This document shows, piece after piece, positions 10,590-52,502 of a stretch of DNA of 64,000 nucleotides. The DNA comes from Pocillopora verrucosa (lineage: Eukaryota; Cnidaria; Anthozoa; Scleractinia; Pocilloporidae), in assembly GCF_036669915.1 (NCBI RefSeq), contig NC_089312.1:3914742-3978741 (forward strand). Reading direction: 5' to 3'. Below the pieces are notes generated by a model, which ran no database searches, was not told where the DNA came from, and saw only the letters and a program-made list of their open reading frames with translations. Position 1 is the first letter of the stretch. Every line of letters starts with the position of its first letter. A program made the position numbers and the translations under genes.

Positions 10590-11209
10590 TGCTTTAAGGA
10601 GAAATTACTAATTGGTCATCCTTGGAAATGACGAGGTTAAATGAGGAACGACGAGGTCGTTTAAAGAAGTATCTTAGCTCGTTTCAGTCTACCAATTGGA
10701 CATGACTTATTTAGCGATTTTTTTGTAGAAATACTGTACATGTAAACTGCTTCAAAAAAAACAAGCTTTAAGTCTTCCTTCCTTCTACTAAATGTTCTAA
10801 CTTTGGAATAGGGAGAAAAAAATGTAAAGTTATTTTTTAAAAAAAATTAACATCTAACGATTATTCATTCATAGAGGAAAATATCCACCACCTTCAATGT
10901 CACCGAAGTGAACCATTGTTTCAGTGATAATCACACAGAAACCAAAAAAAAATAGTTTATCTCTTTCCCTATACCGTAGAATTGTCAGAAATCAACTTTT
11001 GACATGCAATTTTGTGCCTTCGGCTACTCTGTGGAGAAAATAACTTGCTAATCACTTCCTAACCAATCAGAGTCCGCGAAAGCTAATTCGCCTGAGTGGT
11101 ACATACTAACATAATGTTGTGCCTAGATCATACCGTTTAATTGTTACTGAAATGTGGAAAGTTTGGGTACAAGACTAATACTAACAGCGTTTTGACCAGT
11201 CATTATTCC

Positions 11210-11527
11210 TTATGAAGCACATTTACAATCGACTATGGTGGCTTGCTTTCCTCGCAGATGGGAAGTCATGTTGTTTTTTTCTCCAGATTGTGGAATTTCC
11301 ATCATTCTATAAACTGGTTGACATTTCGGGTAACCATAGGTAGGAATACTGCTCAAACAGCCAAAAGATGCCGACTCACATTCTGTCACGAGGACGCCAT
11401 TACGCACATTTATTTGGAGCACACATGGTTTGCCCACTGATTTTCGAGGGACTGGACTTTGGAGAGACGGCGGTGGAATGGTGACAAGTGTAAAAACAAG
11501 AAGTGGAACAACCAGAGCTGATAAACT
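11210..11527 (-). CDS. Terminal exon of a small cysteine-rich secreted protein, possibly IL-17-like
   Basis: On the minus strand an acceptor (cctttttt...caatttag) at 11528 opens a 105-codon frame ending at 11210. It starts with a hydrophobic, signal-peptide-like run (SLSALVVPLLVFTLVTIPP), so the initiator Met must be in an upstream exon that I could not place. Six cysteines follow: GKPC, VTEC, SFGC, PKC and a terminal DCKC. The order C-x5-6-GC, then CQPVYRMMEI, then a C-terminal CxC resembles the IL-17 cystine-knot layout (CxxxGC, PVxxxxxVL, CxC). It is also compatible with another cystine-knot factor. If IL-17-like, it would be a secreted cytokine. One NMT glycosylation site is present. The family call is tentative; that this is a real exon is more secure. 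Confidence 0.4.
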   Translation of the reverse strand, partial: SLSALVVPLLVFTLVTIPPPSLQSPVPRKSVGKPCVLQINVRNGVLVTECESASFGCLSSIPTYGYPKCQPVYRMMEIPQSGEKNNMTSHLRGKQATIVDCKCAS

Positions 11528-14500
11528 CTAAATTGAAAAAAGGATAATAATTCTTAAGCAGCATATAATCATCCGCCTGAAATCTTTTCGCTTAACCAAA
11601 ACTTAAGTGAACATAACGGCCACTCTGAACAAAAAAAAAAATGTCACATGCCATTATTAACGGCTTCGAGCGCGGGAAAAACCAGTGCCCAAGTTTTGAT
11701 TGCTTACAAGGGTGGCACGAGTTTTCAAGATCAATCACAGAGTGCCGGAAGTAAAGCATGTCCACGACGCTCAACTGCGGAATAAAGAAGGGGGGAGGGG
11801 GAGGGGGAAAGGAACTCAAACACTTACATTCTCTCTTTACTTAAAACGATAGCCACCTTTCAAAAAGTTACATGAGCGATTTTTCCACTTCCTTCTCCAA
11901 TTACCTCTTTTAATGCCATTAAAAATTGTCAAAAGCTCTCTTTTCATAGTTCTTTATAATATAAATTCAAGCTGCAAAAATCCTTCAGTATTACCATCTA
12001 ATTGGCACAAATTTCAAGCCAACTGTGATAAAAACCGCCTAACTGCTTTTATTGTTGACATGGAAAATAAGAGGTCGCACTGCCGTTAACCTTGTTGAAT
12101 TCTTGCCATCTTGTTTTGATCGACTGCCCAGTTTGAAACAATAAACTGGCTAATTAGAAAGATAAACTTTCCTCGATTGAACCAAATAAATGTCCATGAT
12201 TAGCCAGATATATTTGTAATCGCTTAACAGGAAAAAACCTTTCTTTCTCATTATCATCAGAATCACTGACATAATAAGTCAGTGCAAAGACTTCATGTTT
12301 GCTTTCACCCGCATCCGTGAACTTAGCTTGCATATGCTCAAGCGCCGAGACATGGTACGCTCAATTCCAGCAGAAGGAAAAACTGTTCTGTGTCCTCCAC
12401 AAACTTGAAACTGATAAGAATTCACGAATACATGAACGAAAGGGTAAAATAGAATCGATTTTGCGGCGCCTCTTGACCGAAAGATGGCGATAAGATGAAG
12501 TGGGAACAAATATAGATGGGTGTATGGAGTCTAGAAAGCCGGTAGAACCATCCAGATTTATTACCATTCACAACACATCACATCACATCATCTCATACAA
12601 TGCATTACCTTCATTTTGTCTGGTAATATCTCTGTAACTGAATGTGGATCGTTCTGTTCTTCGAAGGATACCGAGTGGATGGTGATTGTTCAGTCTGTTA
12701 CTGTGTTAAGGAAACTGAGTTAGTATCTTCGAAGCTGTTCGTCAGGATGTCACTCAAACCTCACCCTGAACAAAGACTGGCGAGGATGTTGTACAAACTA
12801 AGTTATAATTTTTTTTTCAAAAGAGAACTATGCTAAGAATAGGCCATTATGTACCAAGAGGCTTCAATGATGACGATAGGTTAAACAAACGTTCTTGAAG
12901 ATCTCCATTTGTGATTTTTAGGCGGTTTAGTTGAAATGAAACCAGGAAGTCGTTCATTTTAACCTTTCTTCCTACAGGACATCTATGTAAAAGGTGTCAT
13001 TACAATCATAATTACTTTCGTGAATGTTGTAAACCTTTCACTGCTTTCTTGATGTAGTTTACAGATTAAACAAAATGAATACATACACATAACCCGAAAA
13101 TGGCTGGAGCTAATAGCGGTGAGATGTATAAACATATTTAGCAAAATTATAACATTTGAATTGTTGTACAAAAAGACAAGAAAAACTGCGAAAAGAACAC
13201 AGCATAATACGTCCAGTGACAAAGACACGAAAGGGACCTAGATAAATTAACTAGATAAATGCCAAGGTATTCAACATTCGAGATTTCTGATTCAGTGCTA
13301 TGGATCTAAATAAAGCACAAACGAGAAAGAAAAAAACAACGACGAGGAACTTTCTTTTCCCCATAACACATAATAAATTCAACAATATATATTAATTCCA
13401 TTCTATAATAAATGTGCAAGGGGCACTTGCACCCACAATAACCATGAAACTGGGTGCCAGTATGCATTTAAATCTATATAATCTATACATCACACGCATA
13501 CAAAACGCAACTGCAACATACGATGTTTACTCACCTAGTGAAACAATCAAAACCGATCGTCTTGTATGGTCTTCTTTTGAATTTAATGTTCCCTCGCTCA
13601 ATACTGTCGATAATATAATGGTTTCAAACCTTCAGTTGAGGTCTATAAATACCACTTCTGAGGCGTCTTGTTTGTCTCGAGTTTGTCACTGATTTCCTGC
13701 AACGAAAGCCTAGAAAAACAATACCTGATACGCTTCAACCAGATCATATCCGCTTACTACTGTGGTAAATGCAACTGACTGATTTCTGGAATGATTAGGA
13801 ACTTCCGGTTTTAAATTATGTTTATTGTGGCACGCTGCGTGTAATGTTTTCCATGTCTATTTCCACTTAACATTTCTGTAAACGAGAGAATTAATGTTTG
13901 AACAATCATGCGCTGCCGCTTTGAATCTGAATCTAAAAGATTCCATTTCTCTACTTACAGATAGGCCATCGAAAAGGAAAATGTAACCTGCTAGGAAAAC
14001 AGGCCACTGCTTCTGAAGCAAGTTTACTTTCGAAGCACGTTTTTGCACATTTTCAATCATTACTTCCCAATGACGCGTTCATGCTACATCCATCCCAGTG
14101 AAAATGCACGTGCAGTAGGAAGTGGATATTCTCGAATCCTGACCCTGTTGTAAACCAAAATCAGCCCAGCCTGGTTACGTGCTATTTCCGTTTCCTGACC
14201 TGCCAAGATTCCGGAAGCTTTAAATGAAGTTGAACCCCACATTCTGTTCAAAGGAGCTGGTGCAAATTGTGCTCTTGTGGATATCTATGTAGTTTCACTC
14301 TCTGCTTTCTCGCTTGCCGCAAATTACGAAAGCTTTAAAACACAACATCATTTCACAAATTAAAATTATCGAAGCCATTTATCTTGTTTCAAACCCAAAC
14401 GAAAAGTCAACCTCTAGTTCCTCTTCCACTAAGCTGGGAATATGTCTCCAGGAGAGCGGATTACGTTTAATTTTTTTCATCCCATTTATTAATTCTTTAA

Positions 14501-14969
14501 AAATCATGTTGCTGGTTAATTGACTCGGAGCAGATCTAAAAAACCAACTGGAATAACATGCTGTTTGATCTTGGCCCAAAAGCTCTTAACTTCCATGTTT
14601 TCATGGAAGTCGGCTCATTCAATCTGTTAGCAGTGGTCGAAACGGAAGATGTGCAAGTCGGAAGTGGGAATATGAGACCTCAAGATATTTTCCGCGAAAG
14701 GAATACAGCTCAATAGGGTTTGGGGTTGGTAAGTAAATACCGTTAGCTAATCGAGTTTGAGGTCTGTACTGTAAGTTACCGATCGTGTTTTTTTCCGATC
14801 GGATTTATGGCCAAAGCGAGAAGCGCACCTGCCAAAAAACGACATTTTAACAGTTTTAAAATACACAGTGACTTTGTTCTCTAACCATCGCTTCATCTTT
14901 CGGGTTTGTCTGTCTTCTTTTTCCCTTGGGACTGAAGCTGTATCTTTCACGTTAAACTTTAAGATCATG

Positions 14970-15068
14970 TGACGCGGAAGTAGCTAACGGAAGTAAAAAG
15001 AAAATAATGTACGTCACTTCCGCTGAGCTGCCTCACACCCGACTGATCCGCTCTTGAAGTGCGTAAGT
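14970..15068. promoter_or_regulatory. Candidate (possibly bidirectional) promoter with ETS-type motifs
   Basis: Three CGGAAGT/ACTTCCG motifs fall within 50 bp (14974, 14987, 15014), one next to ACGTCA. A GTAAGT donor-like site follows at 15063 on the plus strand. ETS sites are common in housekeeping promoters. It could drive a noncoding first exon of SNRNP200, or a minus-strand transcript, as the ATG of a 73-codon minus frame (14747-14968) lies a few bases away. Confidence 0.3.
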
Positions 15069-15392
15069 ATTTATCTGCTTAAAAGTTAGAAAGTTACAAT
15101 GATAAGAGCTATATTTATTTCAGCGATAAGAATGCGGCGGTCTCAGCAGAAGAGGAACACACGCATATCCGCTTTATCAAGGTGCTTCCTTGCAGCACAA
15201 CACTGTCAACTAAATAAATCAAACAGTAGAAGAAATTTCTAAGAAAAAATAAAGGCCATTCTTTGTAACACCACCCAAAATTTAAACTATTGAACTCAAC
15301 CAAGTTGGTATTTAGACAATACGTGAACGATAAAAACGAACACTAGAGACCAAAATCATACTGTGGTGTGAGTGTAAAAAAAGATACTTATA

Positions 15393-15670
15393 TCTAAAGT
15401 CGGACACTATTGTCCAAAATCAGATACTAATTGCTTAAAATGCCTCAGAGCGGACACTCGTGTTTGGGATTGAACAATATTATCTAAATCAGACACTACT
15501 GTCTAAAATCGGAATTGGTCACTTGCGTCCAATATAAGACGCTGGTGTCCAGAATAGGGCGGTAGTGCTTAAAGTTGGACACTAGTGTCTGAAATCGGCC
15601 ACGAAGGGTCTAAAATCGTTCACCAGTTTTTTAAAAATCGAACACTGTTGTCTAGAAACGGACCTCGTTG
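15393..15670. repeat. Degenerate ~21-bp minisatellite, about 13 units
   Basis: Units follow a consensus near TCTAAAATCGGACACTAGTG (for example tctaaagtcggacactattg, tctaaaatcgttcaccagtt). They are strongly diverged, with lengths from 19 to 29 bp. Several contain the palindrome-like core GACACTAGTGTC. It ends about 365 bp before the SNRNP200 start codon. Confidence 0.75.
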
Positions 15671-15702
15671 TTCAATTCTGCTAGCGAGCTTCAGAGGGGA
15701 AA

Positions 15703-15834
15703 AGGTTCCAAAGAAACTGTGGTGCTGTGTTGGTGGGGTAGTATAACAAGATAATTTGGTTTTATCAATTGAGTTGATAATAAATTGGTCAACGTAAAGA
15801 GTTTCTAAACTAATGTCTCGAGCGTTAGCCAGGA
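15703..15834 (+). repeat. Family D dispersed element, 5' part
   Basis: Shares 'aaactgtggtgctg', 'gagagtata'-like, 'gagttgataataaattgg', 'cgtaaagagttt' and 'gagcgttagcc' in the same order with the copies at 30340 and 41815; truncated before the second hairpin arm. Confidence 0.65.
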
Positions 15835-16036
15835 GGACTTCTGGGGACGAGATGGATAGACTGCCGGTAATGGTCAGCGGACTGCGTTATTGGCATACGC
15901 ACGGCCAACGTTTGGCAAACCATCTTGATTCTTCTCCCTGCAAACTGTCTCAATCGACCCACACTACGCAACGCTTTTAATTTGATCCAGACAAGTAACA
16001 AGCTATAGTGACGAGGAGTAGGTCTGATACAGCATC

Positions 16037-45804
<29,768 letters not shown>

Positions 45805-46022
45805 GATATTGTTTGATACAAAAACTGAACAAATTCTGTCATCGTTATCGCGTGACTGCAACGGAACACTTAAGTCAGGCAATCCCGTCTTTCAGATTGT
45901 GGCGGCAGATACCTACTCCCAATGTACATAATAGTTGAGCGACTACGGTTTAAAAGAAACCTTAGCAAGTGTTTTTTTTTCTTTTTTTTAACAGTAAGTC
46001 TTTCTTGAAAACCTCAGTATGC

Positions 46023-46028
46023 AATAAA
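46023..46028 (+). terminator. SNRNP200: Candidate polyadenylation signal of SNRNP200
   Basis: AATAAA lies 219 nt after the stop codon, in an AT-rich 3' UTR. Confidence 0.55.
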
Positions 46029-46059
46029 TTAAAGCGATGTGGAAATAGTTCGAAAGAAG

Positions 46060-49000
46060 TTAAACGATTCTTGGAGAGTTATTTTAAACTTCTTTCTCCA
46101 TAAGTGCCATTAAATATTGTAGGACATTGTAAACTTGTTCGAAAATGAATAGAGCTCGTGTAAAAGACATTTTTCATTAATTAGACTGACTGTGTATACA
46201 AACGTACCCATAAATGAAATACCGGATGTCTTATTAATGCAACCCTGCATTTGGATCAGCCTTAAACATAACGTAAAGCACTGAAAAGATTTCCTTTTAA
46301 GATATATTTGTGATCGCTTTACGCATTAGTACTTTTCAATGTAAAACCCCCAAGGGTAGACTGTTAGGTAAAACTTGTACAGTTTCTCTTGCAATCCTTG
46401 TTGGCAAGTCATTTACATAAGTAAGTTTTGTTCACCTCCTTTATACTGGCACTATTAACATTGTCATCTATTAAATGTTCGTCATACAAGATCTTGCTGG
46501 ATCTTGGAGACATGTTTGAGGCTTGACAATGTTGCCTTGGTCTCTGGTAAACTTATTTTCCGATTGTGGAATTTGTCCGGCGTATAAAAGGGAAAAATAT
46601 CGCAATTTTATAATCAGTTTAAGCTGATAAGTTGAGCTCTTTCGAGAGTAACAAAAGCCCTTACTTCAGTAAATGACGAATACGATCAGTCGCCAACAGC
46701 TGAGCTTTTCAACATTCACTTCGACAATTTAATTTTACCTGAAGGGACCTTTAATAAGCAGTCTGACAAGTGTTTCAGTTGCCCGTCGACAGGGCAAAAT
46801 ATTCTATTTTTAGAAATTAATAACTTTTCCAAAATCATTACATTACATCTCTCGAAGTGTTTTAACGTAGATGTCTTGGAGAGATAACAACCAAAACTGC
46901 ATTATGTTCGCCTTTTTTAAAGATTGCTTTCTTGGTCTATTTTGGGGCTCAAATTTAATATGAGAATTACCTTCGAAAGCGGACGTAAACTATCTTCCTC
47001 TATTTATCTTTAAAAGTCTTAGACGACGATGTTATTTTTGAGACTTCCGTGCGGCGAAGCACATAGACACGCACAAAAAATGTCGACTTTTCCGATGATA
47101 AAATCTTAAGTAACTGACTGAGGATCAAGACATCATTTCAATGACTTTCCAAACCAAACGCGAAGTATATCTTTCATTCTTTTTTTCTCCCCTGATATTG
47201 TTCGCCGATAATTAGCTAGGTTAGTTTTTGTGCCTTGCCATACTTTGACGTTACGATTAAATGCCTAACTTTTCCAGCCGTTTAGGAAAAACGAAAGGTT
47301 TCGCACTTTAAAAGACAAAAAAAGTCCACCATGAATGCAGCATTTTATAATTACTCTCTTTAAATCTCAGTGACGTTATCCTCAACTTTAATACAGAGAT
47401 TACAGTGCCTGTCATGAATAGCTAAAGGTATTTAAATTTCTTTCATTTAAAGATAATATTTCTTCCGAGGCCTTTATAAAGTACATCACGGGGCAGTGAT
47501 TTTTCGCCCAGTAAAGTGCATTCACGTAGGTGTCAAACTGCGCCACTAACTTGAAAGCTTTTCAAATGACTATGTTTAACAGCTTCATATTTCTACTTTG
47601 TCGAGAATGTCAGACTCTTACCCGCCAGTCTTAAAACCTCCCTTGGCCGCTGCAATGTTTGCTTCATCGGCAAAGAAAAAATTCTGTCAAATGCGTGAAG
47701 GCTGTTATCTGAATGAAGGTTCTTTTAAATCGGAAATGGAATTTATTTCGAAATGACCTTTCTATTGTTTTGTCAGTACTTTGGCTTTTATTCAATGACA
47801 ACCGACGTAAGTTGTTAAATTTACATATGAAGTTGAGGTAGTAGCGTATTTTTTTTTAGCATTTAATCTGAAATCAGTTCCGTAATATCTTCTCGTAACT
47901 TTGTGTAGGTGCGGTCAATTATCTCTTTCTATACTATGGTAGGGTTTTTTTTCTCGACAGAAGAAACCAAAGTTTTGAGATTTATTTTGTCAGCCGAAAG
48001 TAACAAGCATCAAAAGGCGTTCGAAATTACTTCAGTGATAGCGTGTGAAATCACTGCTTCAACATATGTGCATATTAAACACCGTAACTAAAGTTTTCTC
48101 GGCAAGTTTTTGAATTGTGCCTTGGGAGGAAACTTTGTCTTTATTATAAAACTCGACCCAAGAAGGAAACTGCAAAAGTTTCCTTTTTTTTCACGAAGAA
48201 GAGGTAAGTCCTAGATTTATTTTTCCATTCTGAATAAGCTTTCTCTTCTTTCACTGAAATATTTTCCGTTAAGATAACCTTTTCTTTCATTTATTTGTAA
48301 TGTTATGTTTCATGTTTGGCTATGCTAAATGAGAAATAGGGATTCAGAAATGTGATGGAAAAATTGGAACATCATGAAAAAAAAGACACGAAAACCAGGC
48401 GTAAAGGAAACAAGGCTGGGCTGGGTTCTCACCAAAATTTTGTTGCAAAAAAATGCAATTGAGACAAATTTCCAAATATTTATTTTCCGTCTGCAGATTT
48501 CAAAGAAACCGGACTACTTGGGGAGTAACAAAGTAAACAGAGTGTTGCATGTTAATTATGAAAATTGTCGGTTGGCTGAAATGAAACATATCCAATCGTG
48601 ATTTCGCAATTTCAGGTTTTTTCATGAATTAGTCCTAATTCATTCGATTTTTTTGTTAAAACTGTCGGTGGTTTCACTCTAAAATCTAACGAGGAGATCA
48701 AACTGAAATTGATTGAGAGGTCGACAGAAGCGCTTGAAGATAAAGAAACTAAAAGACATGAGAGTTTAAAGTTTTAGGTATCAGTTTAAATCAGAATCGG
48801 AGATACATCTTTGACAAAAATTTACAGCTGAATGACCGAAACAGAATGCAAGAAATCCGTAAGAACAGTCCGACAGCTTTAAATTCAGTTCATGTTTTTC
48901 AATTAAACACTTTCTCCGTGCACAACAACAACAGTCGACTTCAAGTAGATTATGAAGAATTCTGCCCAAGTATTAGCTTAATCTTTGAAGAAACTTGATT

Positions 49001-49739
49001 CACGAAGGAGTCGATGTAAGTTTAGTCAGGAAATATACTGACATCTACTGAGTGAATTTGATTATGGAGAGAAGGGTAAAAGATCTGAAAATTGGAGATA
49101 TCAACTCGACTTTCCTACTGATTGAATTTTCCAGCATAAGAAATCTAATGCACAACATCATTACGAAGCGTAATTATATGCCGAATGTTTATTTTAAAGC
49201 TAAACTGATGCTCGCCACAAAGGACGTCTGATTAGTCCAACAAAAATTGGTTCCAAAGATAAAATATTTAATTTCCTCGAAGGATGAATTCCGAGCCAGT
49301 TCATAACACTTGGCTTTATTCCACTAGGGCCGCTCAAAAAATAATTCATTTTAAATCGTATCCACGCTTTTGAGGAAAAAGTATATGAAATACTCCCCAT
49401 TTCCATCTGCCATAATGTTTACATTTAATTTGGAGAACATAAAAGGCTTATTTGACTTAAAAAGATTTCAACCTTGCTTCAAGCAATCAGCACCAACTTA
49501 TTGAAACATTTGCAATTAAATCCGGTCAATTTATCACTTGGCAGAACTCAATATTTACCATCATCAATCACTTTTATAAAAGCTATCAACAGTTTAGGAT
49601 TCAAAGCTATTGTTACTCTTCAAAGCCTCTACGAAAAAGAAACATTTAAAGCTCCTTTTCTCTTTAGGAAATCAGTATTTTAAAAAAAAATTTACTGTCG
49701 ATAACAGCGGGGGCATTGCAAAACCGTGTTTCAGAGGTT
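46060..49739. other. Intergenic region, no gene seen
   Basis: AT-rich sequence between the SNRNP200 3' UTR and the tandem array upstream of the 52503 GPCR. I find no domain-bearing frame, RNA gene or clear repeat; short frames at 47909, 48374 and 49474 look like chance. Confidence 0.4.
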
Positions 49740-52235
49740 GTCGCCATGTTTCGACAGGCAGATGTAATACTTAGTTGTTCATTAACACGATCGATCGCCC
49801 TTGAACCGCGCAAAGAGCAGGTAACGAGAGTATTGTCTGGTGAAACTAAGTTATCTTCACATTTTTCAAACTTTCTATGAGATATGGCACCTCCCAGGGC
49901 ACTCCCACGAAATACCCCTAACAGAAATTATTCATGTTTGCCTTTTCCGTTTTCATAATTCAACCGATGACAAAAATTACTCCATCTCTCAGCTACTACG
50001 CGCGCTGTGATTGGTTACGTAAGCGAGTTGTATTTACCCGGCGGCTTGCAATCTATACAAAATTGACCTTGTCGCCGAAATCTCGCGTTTCTTTGCCAAT
50101 TGTTCTTAATCATTTGCTTCCTGTTAATTGTTCTAAAGAGTGCTAACAAATGAACCGCGATTTCGAATCGAGCCGTTCTTCTTTTAAAGTGCGTTAGTCA
50201 TTTTATAGCCATTCCGTTGGAATAGCAATCGTTTCCAAAAATCTTCATGTACACAGGAGATATCAGAACATCTTACAAACCTCATCTTCTCGGTCTGTAA
50301 GGTAAGCTATAGAGCCTTGCCATTTCGTCTTCGATTTTTGACACTCCATCCATCACCGCGATATCATAGAAGGAGGTTTGCCATATTTTTAGGTTCTATT
50401 CTTTTCTATTACTTTTCCCGATAGCTTTTAAAGAGATTGATAACGTGCATTATTAGGCCGATGAAACATTTCTATGGGCAACTCCCATGACACTCCCACG
50501 AAATGCCCCCTACCGAAATTATTTGTTAGCTTTTACGTTTTCAAAACTCAAATAATGCCAAAAGTAACTTTGATCTTTCTGCTACTACGCGCGCTGTGAT
50601 TGGTTAATATGGTGGGTGGTATTCTTCCGGTGGCTCGCAAAAGATACAAAGTTGACATTATCGCCGAAATCTCGCATTTAAGCGCAATGCTTTCCAATTG
50701 CTTGTTTCTCTGAATTGTATTAAAAAGTGTTAGCAGATGAACAACGATTTAGGATTGATCTGCTCTCCTTTCGAAGTGTTTCATGAAGCCATCTCGTTTG
50801 AACAAAATCGTTTGCTAAAATCTTCATATACACAGGAGATATTTCATAAAAAAATCAAGCTAACCTCGTCTTCTCATTCATTAAGGTAAACTATAGATAG
50901 TGGCCATTTCCCTTACGACTTCCGGTACAGTCTGGTTCATTGTGATATCTTAGAAGGAGGATGTTTTTTTTTTATTTTAGCCAGTAGCTTTTAAGAAACT
51001 TTTGTGCGCACCGCAAACACTTAGATGTTTATCGACGTGAAATGGAAACGGGTAGATTTAAACCACTGTAACAAATTTTTAAAGGCGTAAGGTTGTAGGC
51101 ATTGTGAGTATCGCCTGAAATTGGAATTTTTTTTTCTCATTTTTTCATCACTCTGCATTGAAAATGTTGTTTTATCCAATTAGACACCTCCTCTGACACT
51201 CCCACGAAATGCCCCTTATTGAATTTTCTTTTGATTCAACCAATAACAGAGATGAGTTTAATCTCCCCGCTGCGACGTGGACTGTGATTGGCTAATTTGG
51301 CGGGTTATCTTCTCCAGCGCTTCCCGAAATAAGCTATGTTGCCAAATTCTCTCGTTTTATCGCCAATTGTTCATAATCATTTGCTTCCTTTTAATTGTTT
51401 TTAAGGGTGCTAATGAATGAATAACAATTGACTCTTTCTCCTTTCGAAGTGCGTCAGTCATTTAAAGCCATTCCATTTGAATAGAAATCGTTTTTCAAAA
51501 TATTTACCCGCGAACAGAGAAAATACAACACAAGAAAACCTTGCCAAGCACTTCGTCTTATTCATTAGGGTAAGTTAAAGATATCTTTACTATTTCCCCT
51601 ATGAGTTCTTGCACACTCTTGTACGTCAATATTTTAGAAGGAGATTCTCCATTCTTCTAAGGAAGTTATTTCTTTGCCGATAGCTTTTAAGAGATTGTTG
51701 CGCGCATCGGCGGGCAGATGAAATACTTCGATAGTTATCAACGCAAAATTATAACAAGAAAGTTCAAACCACCGTAACTAAGTTTAAAAAGCTGTTGAAC
51801 AAGTGATCATGCCAGTACCGCTCTCTAGTTACAAAAAGGTTCTTCCTCATTCCTCATAAACTTTCTTGTGTGCACCTCCCGCGGCACTCCCACGAAATGC
51901 CTCTTGCTGATTTTATTCATTTTGGCTTTCACATTTTCAACCAACTACAGCAATTGTGATTGGTTAATTTAACGCACTATTTTCTCCCGCACGACCTACA
52001 AACACTTCTAAGTTGACTTAATTCCCAAAATCTTACGTATTTTTTTTATCGCTCATCGTTCTTAAATCGTTCGTTTTAATTTGAGTGTATTCTGAGGTGC
52101 AAACGAATGATCAACGATTTCGAAATGACTTGTTTTTGTGATGAGGTTCGTTACTCCTATGAAGTTGTTCCGATCGTAACAAATTATGATATTTAACGAC
52201 ATTGCATCGAAAGTGATGTTAATTACGTAAGCTTT
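49740..52235 (+). repeat. Tandem array of ~590-705-bp degenerate units upstream of a GPCR gene
   Basis: Four units begin at CACTCCCACGAAAT boxes (49900, 50491, 51197, 51886), and the tail of an earlier one lies at 49740-49890. Each has, in order: the CACTCCCACGAAAT box; an inverted CCAAT box in TGTGATTGG (50010, 50599, 51287, 51960); a segment like 'gttgac...cgccgaaatctcgc'; 'cacaggagatat' or a variant; and a donor-like GTAAG/GTAAA site (50302, 50886, 51570, 52229). Units are diverged, so the duplication is not recent. The array ends about 270 bp before the GPCR ATG. Confidence 0.7.
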
Positions 52236-52460
52236 TCGAAACTCGCTACGCTACAGGAACAAATTTGCCGGAACCAGCTGATTCTTCATCAACCTTGACA
52301 AAAATAAGATGTTACGTAACTGGAGGCTGTTGCATTTCATGAAGTATCAACAGACAGATATCGTTATTTACTCGATTGTATCGAAAGCTGTTAGGAAGCG
52401 CTTTCAAGCGATACTTTCGCCGATTTCTAACAACGATGTACTTTCATTCTTATCTGAAAT

Positions 52461-52502
52461 TACAGACCACCTAGAAGCGCCACCTACACCTGCCGCTTAA
52501 CT
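52461..52502 (+). promoter_or_regulatory. Candidate 3' splice site and 5' UTR of the 52503 GPCR
   Basis: 'tttcattcttatctgaaattacag' ends at 52465, followed by 37 nt to the ATG. It would accept a noncoding first exon from the upstream array. Confidence 0.4.

Larger units (their letters stand above)
7382..11209. other. Spacer with GPCR pseudogene, LINE tail and MITE
   Basis: Upstream of the minus-strand GPCR. It contains the (TTAG)n LINE tail at 8392, a GPCR pseudogene fragment at 8757, and a family A MITE at 10379. A stretch from about 9357 to 9860, with 'agcgaagtgaaggagtgag' and AT-rich flanks, looks like a further repeat but has no second copy here. No intact gene was recognised. Confidence 0.4.
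11528..16036. other. Spacer upstream of SNRNP200, no gene resolved
   Basis: It should contain the 5' exon of the minus-strand cysteine-rich gene and the SNRNP200 promoter. Visible features are ETS-like motifs near 14643-14667 and 14974-15021, a degenerate 21-bp minisatellite (15393-15670) and a family D fragment (15703-15834). The open frames at 12279-12567 and 13414-13692 have no recognisable domain. Confidence 0.4.

Noticed and set aside
11826..11880. Minus-strand GTAAGT donor as first exon of the cysteine-rich gene
   Set aside because: In the phase required by the 11527 acceptor the preceding frame has a stop codon four codons before the junction and no Met between.
12279..12567. Overlapping frames on both strands suggesting a gene
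   Set aside because: No domain, overlapping on both strands, no splice-site support; may be an old transposon remnant but nothing can be named.
13414..13692. 92-codon plus-strand frame
   Set aside because: Starts at GTG, shows no signal peptide, domain or splice support; the composition resembles the AT-rich flank.
52309..52500. 63-residue frame ending just before the GPCR ATG
   Set aside because: It is in a different frame and crosses the predicted splice acceptor at 52465, so it is probably part intron rather than a real upstream ORF.
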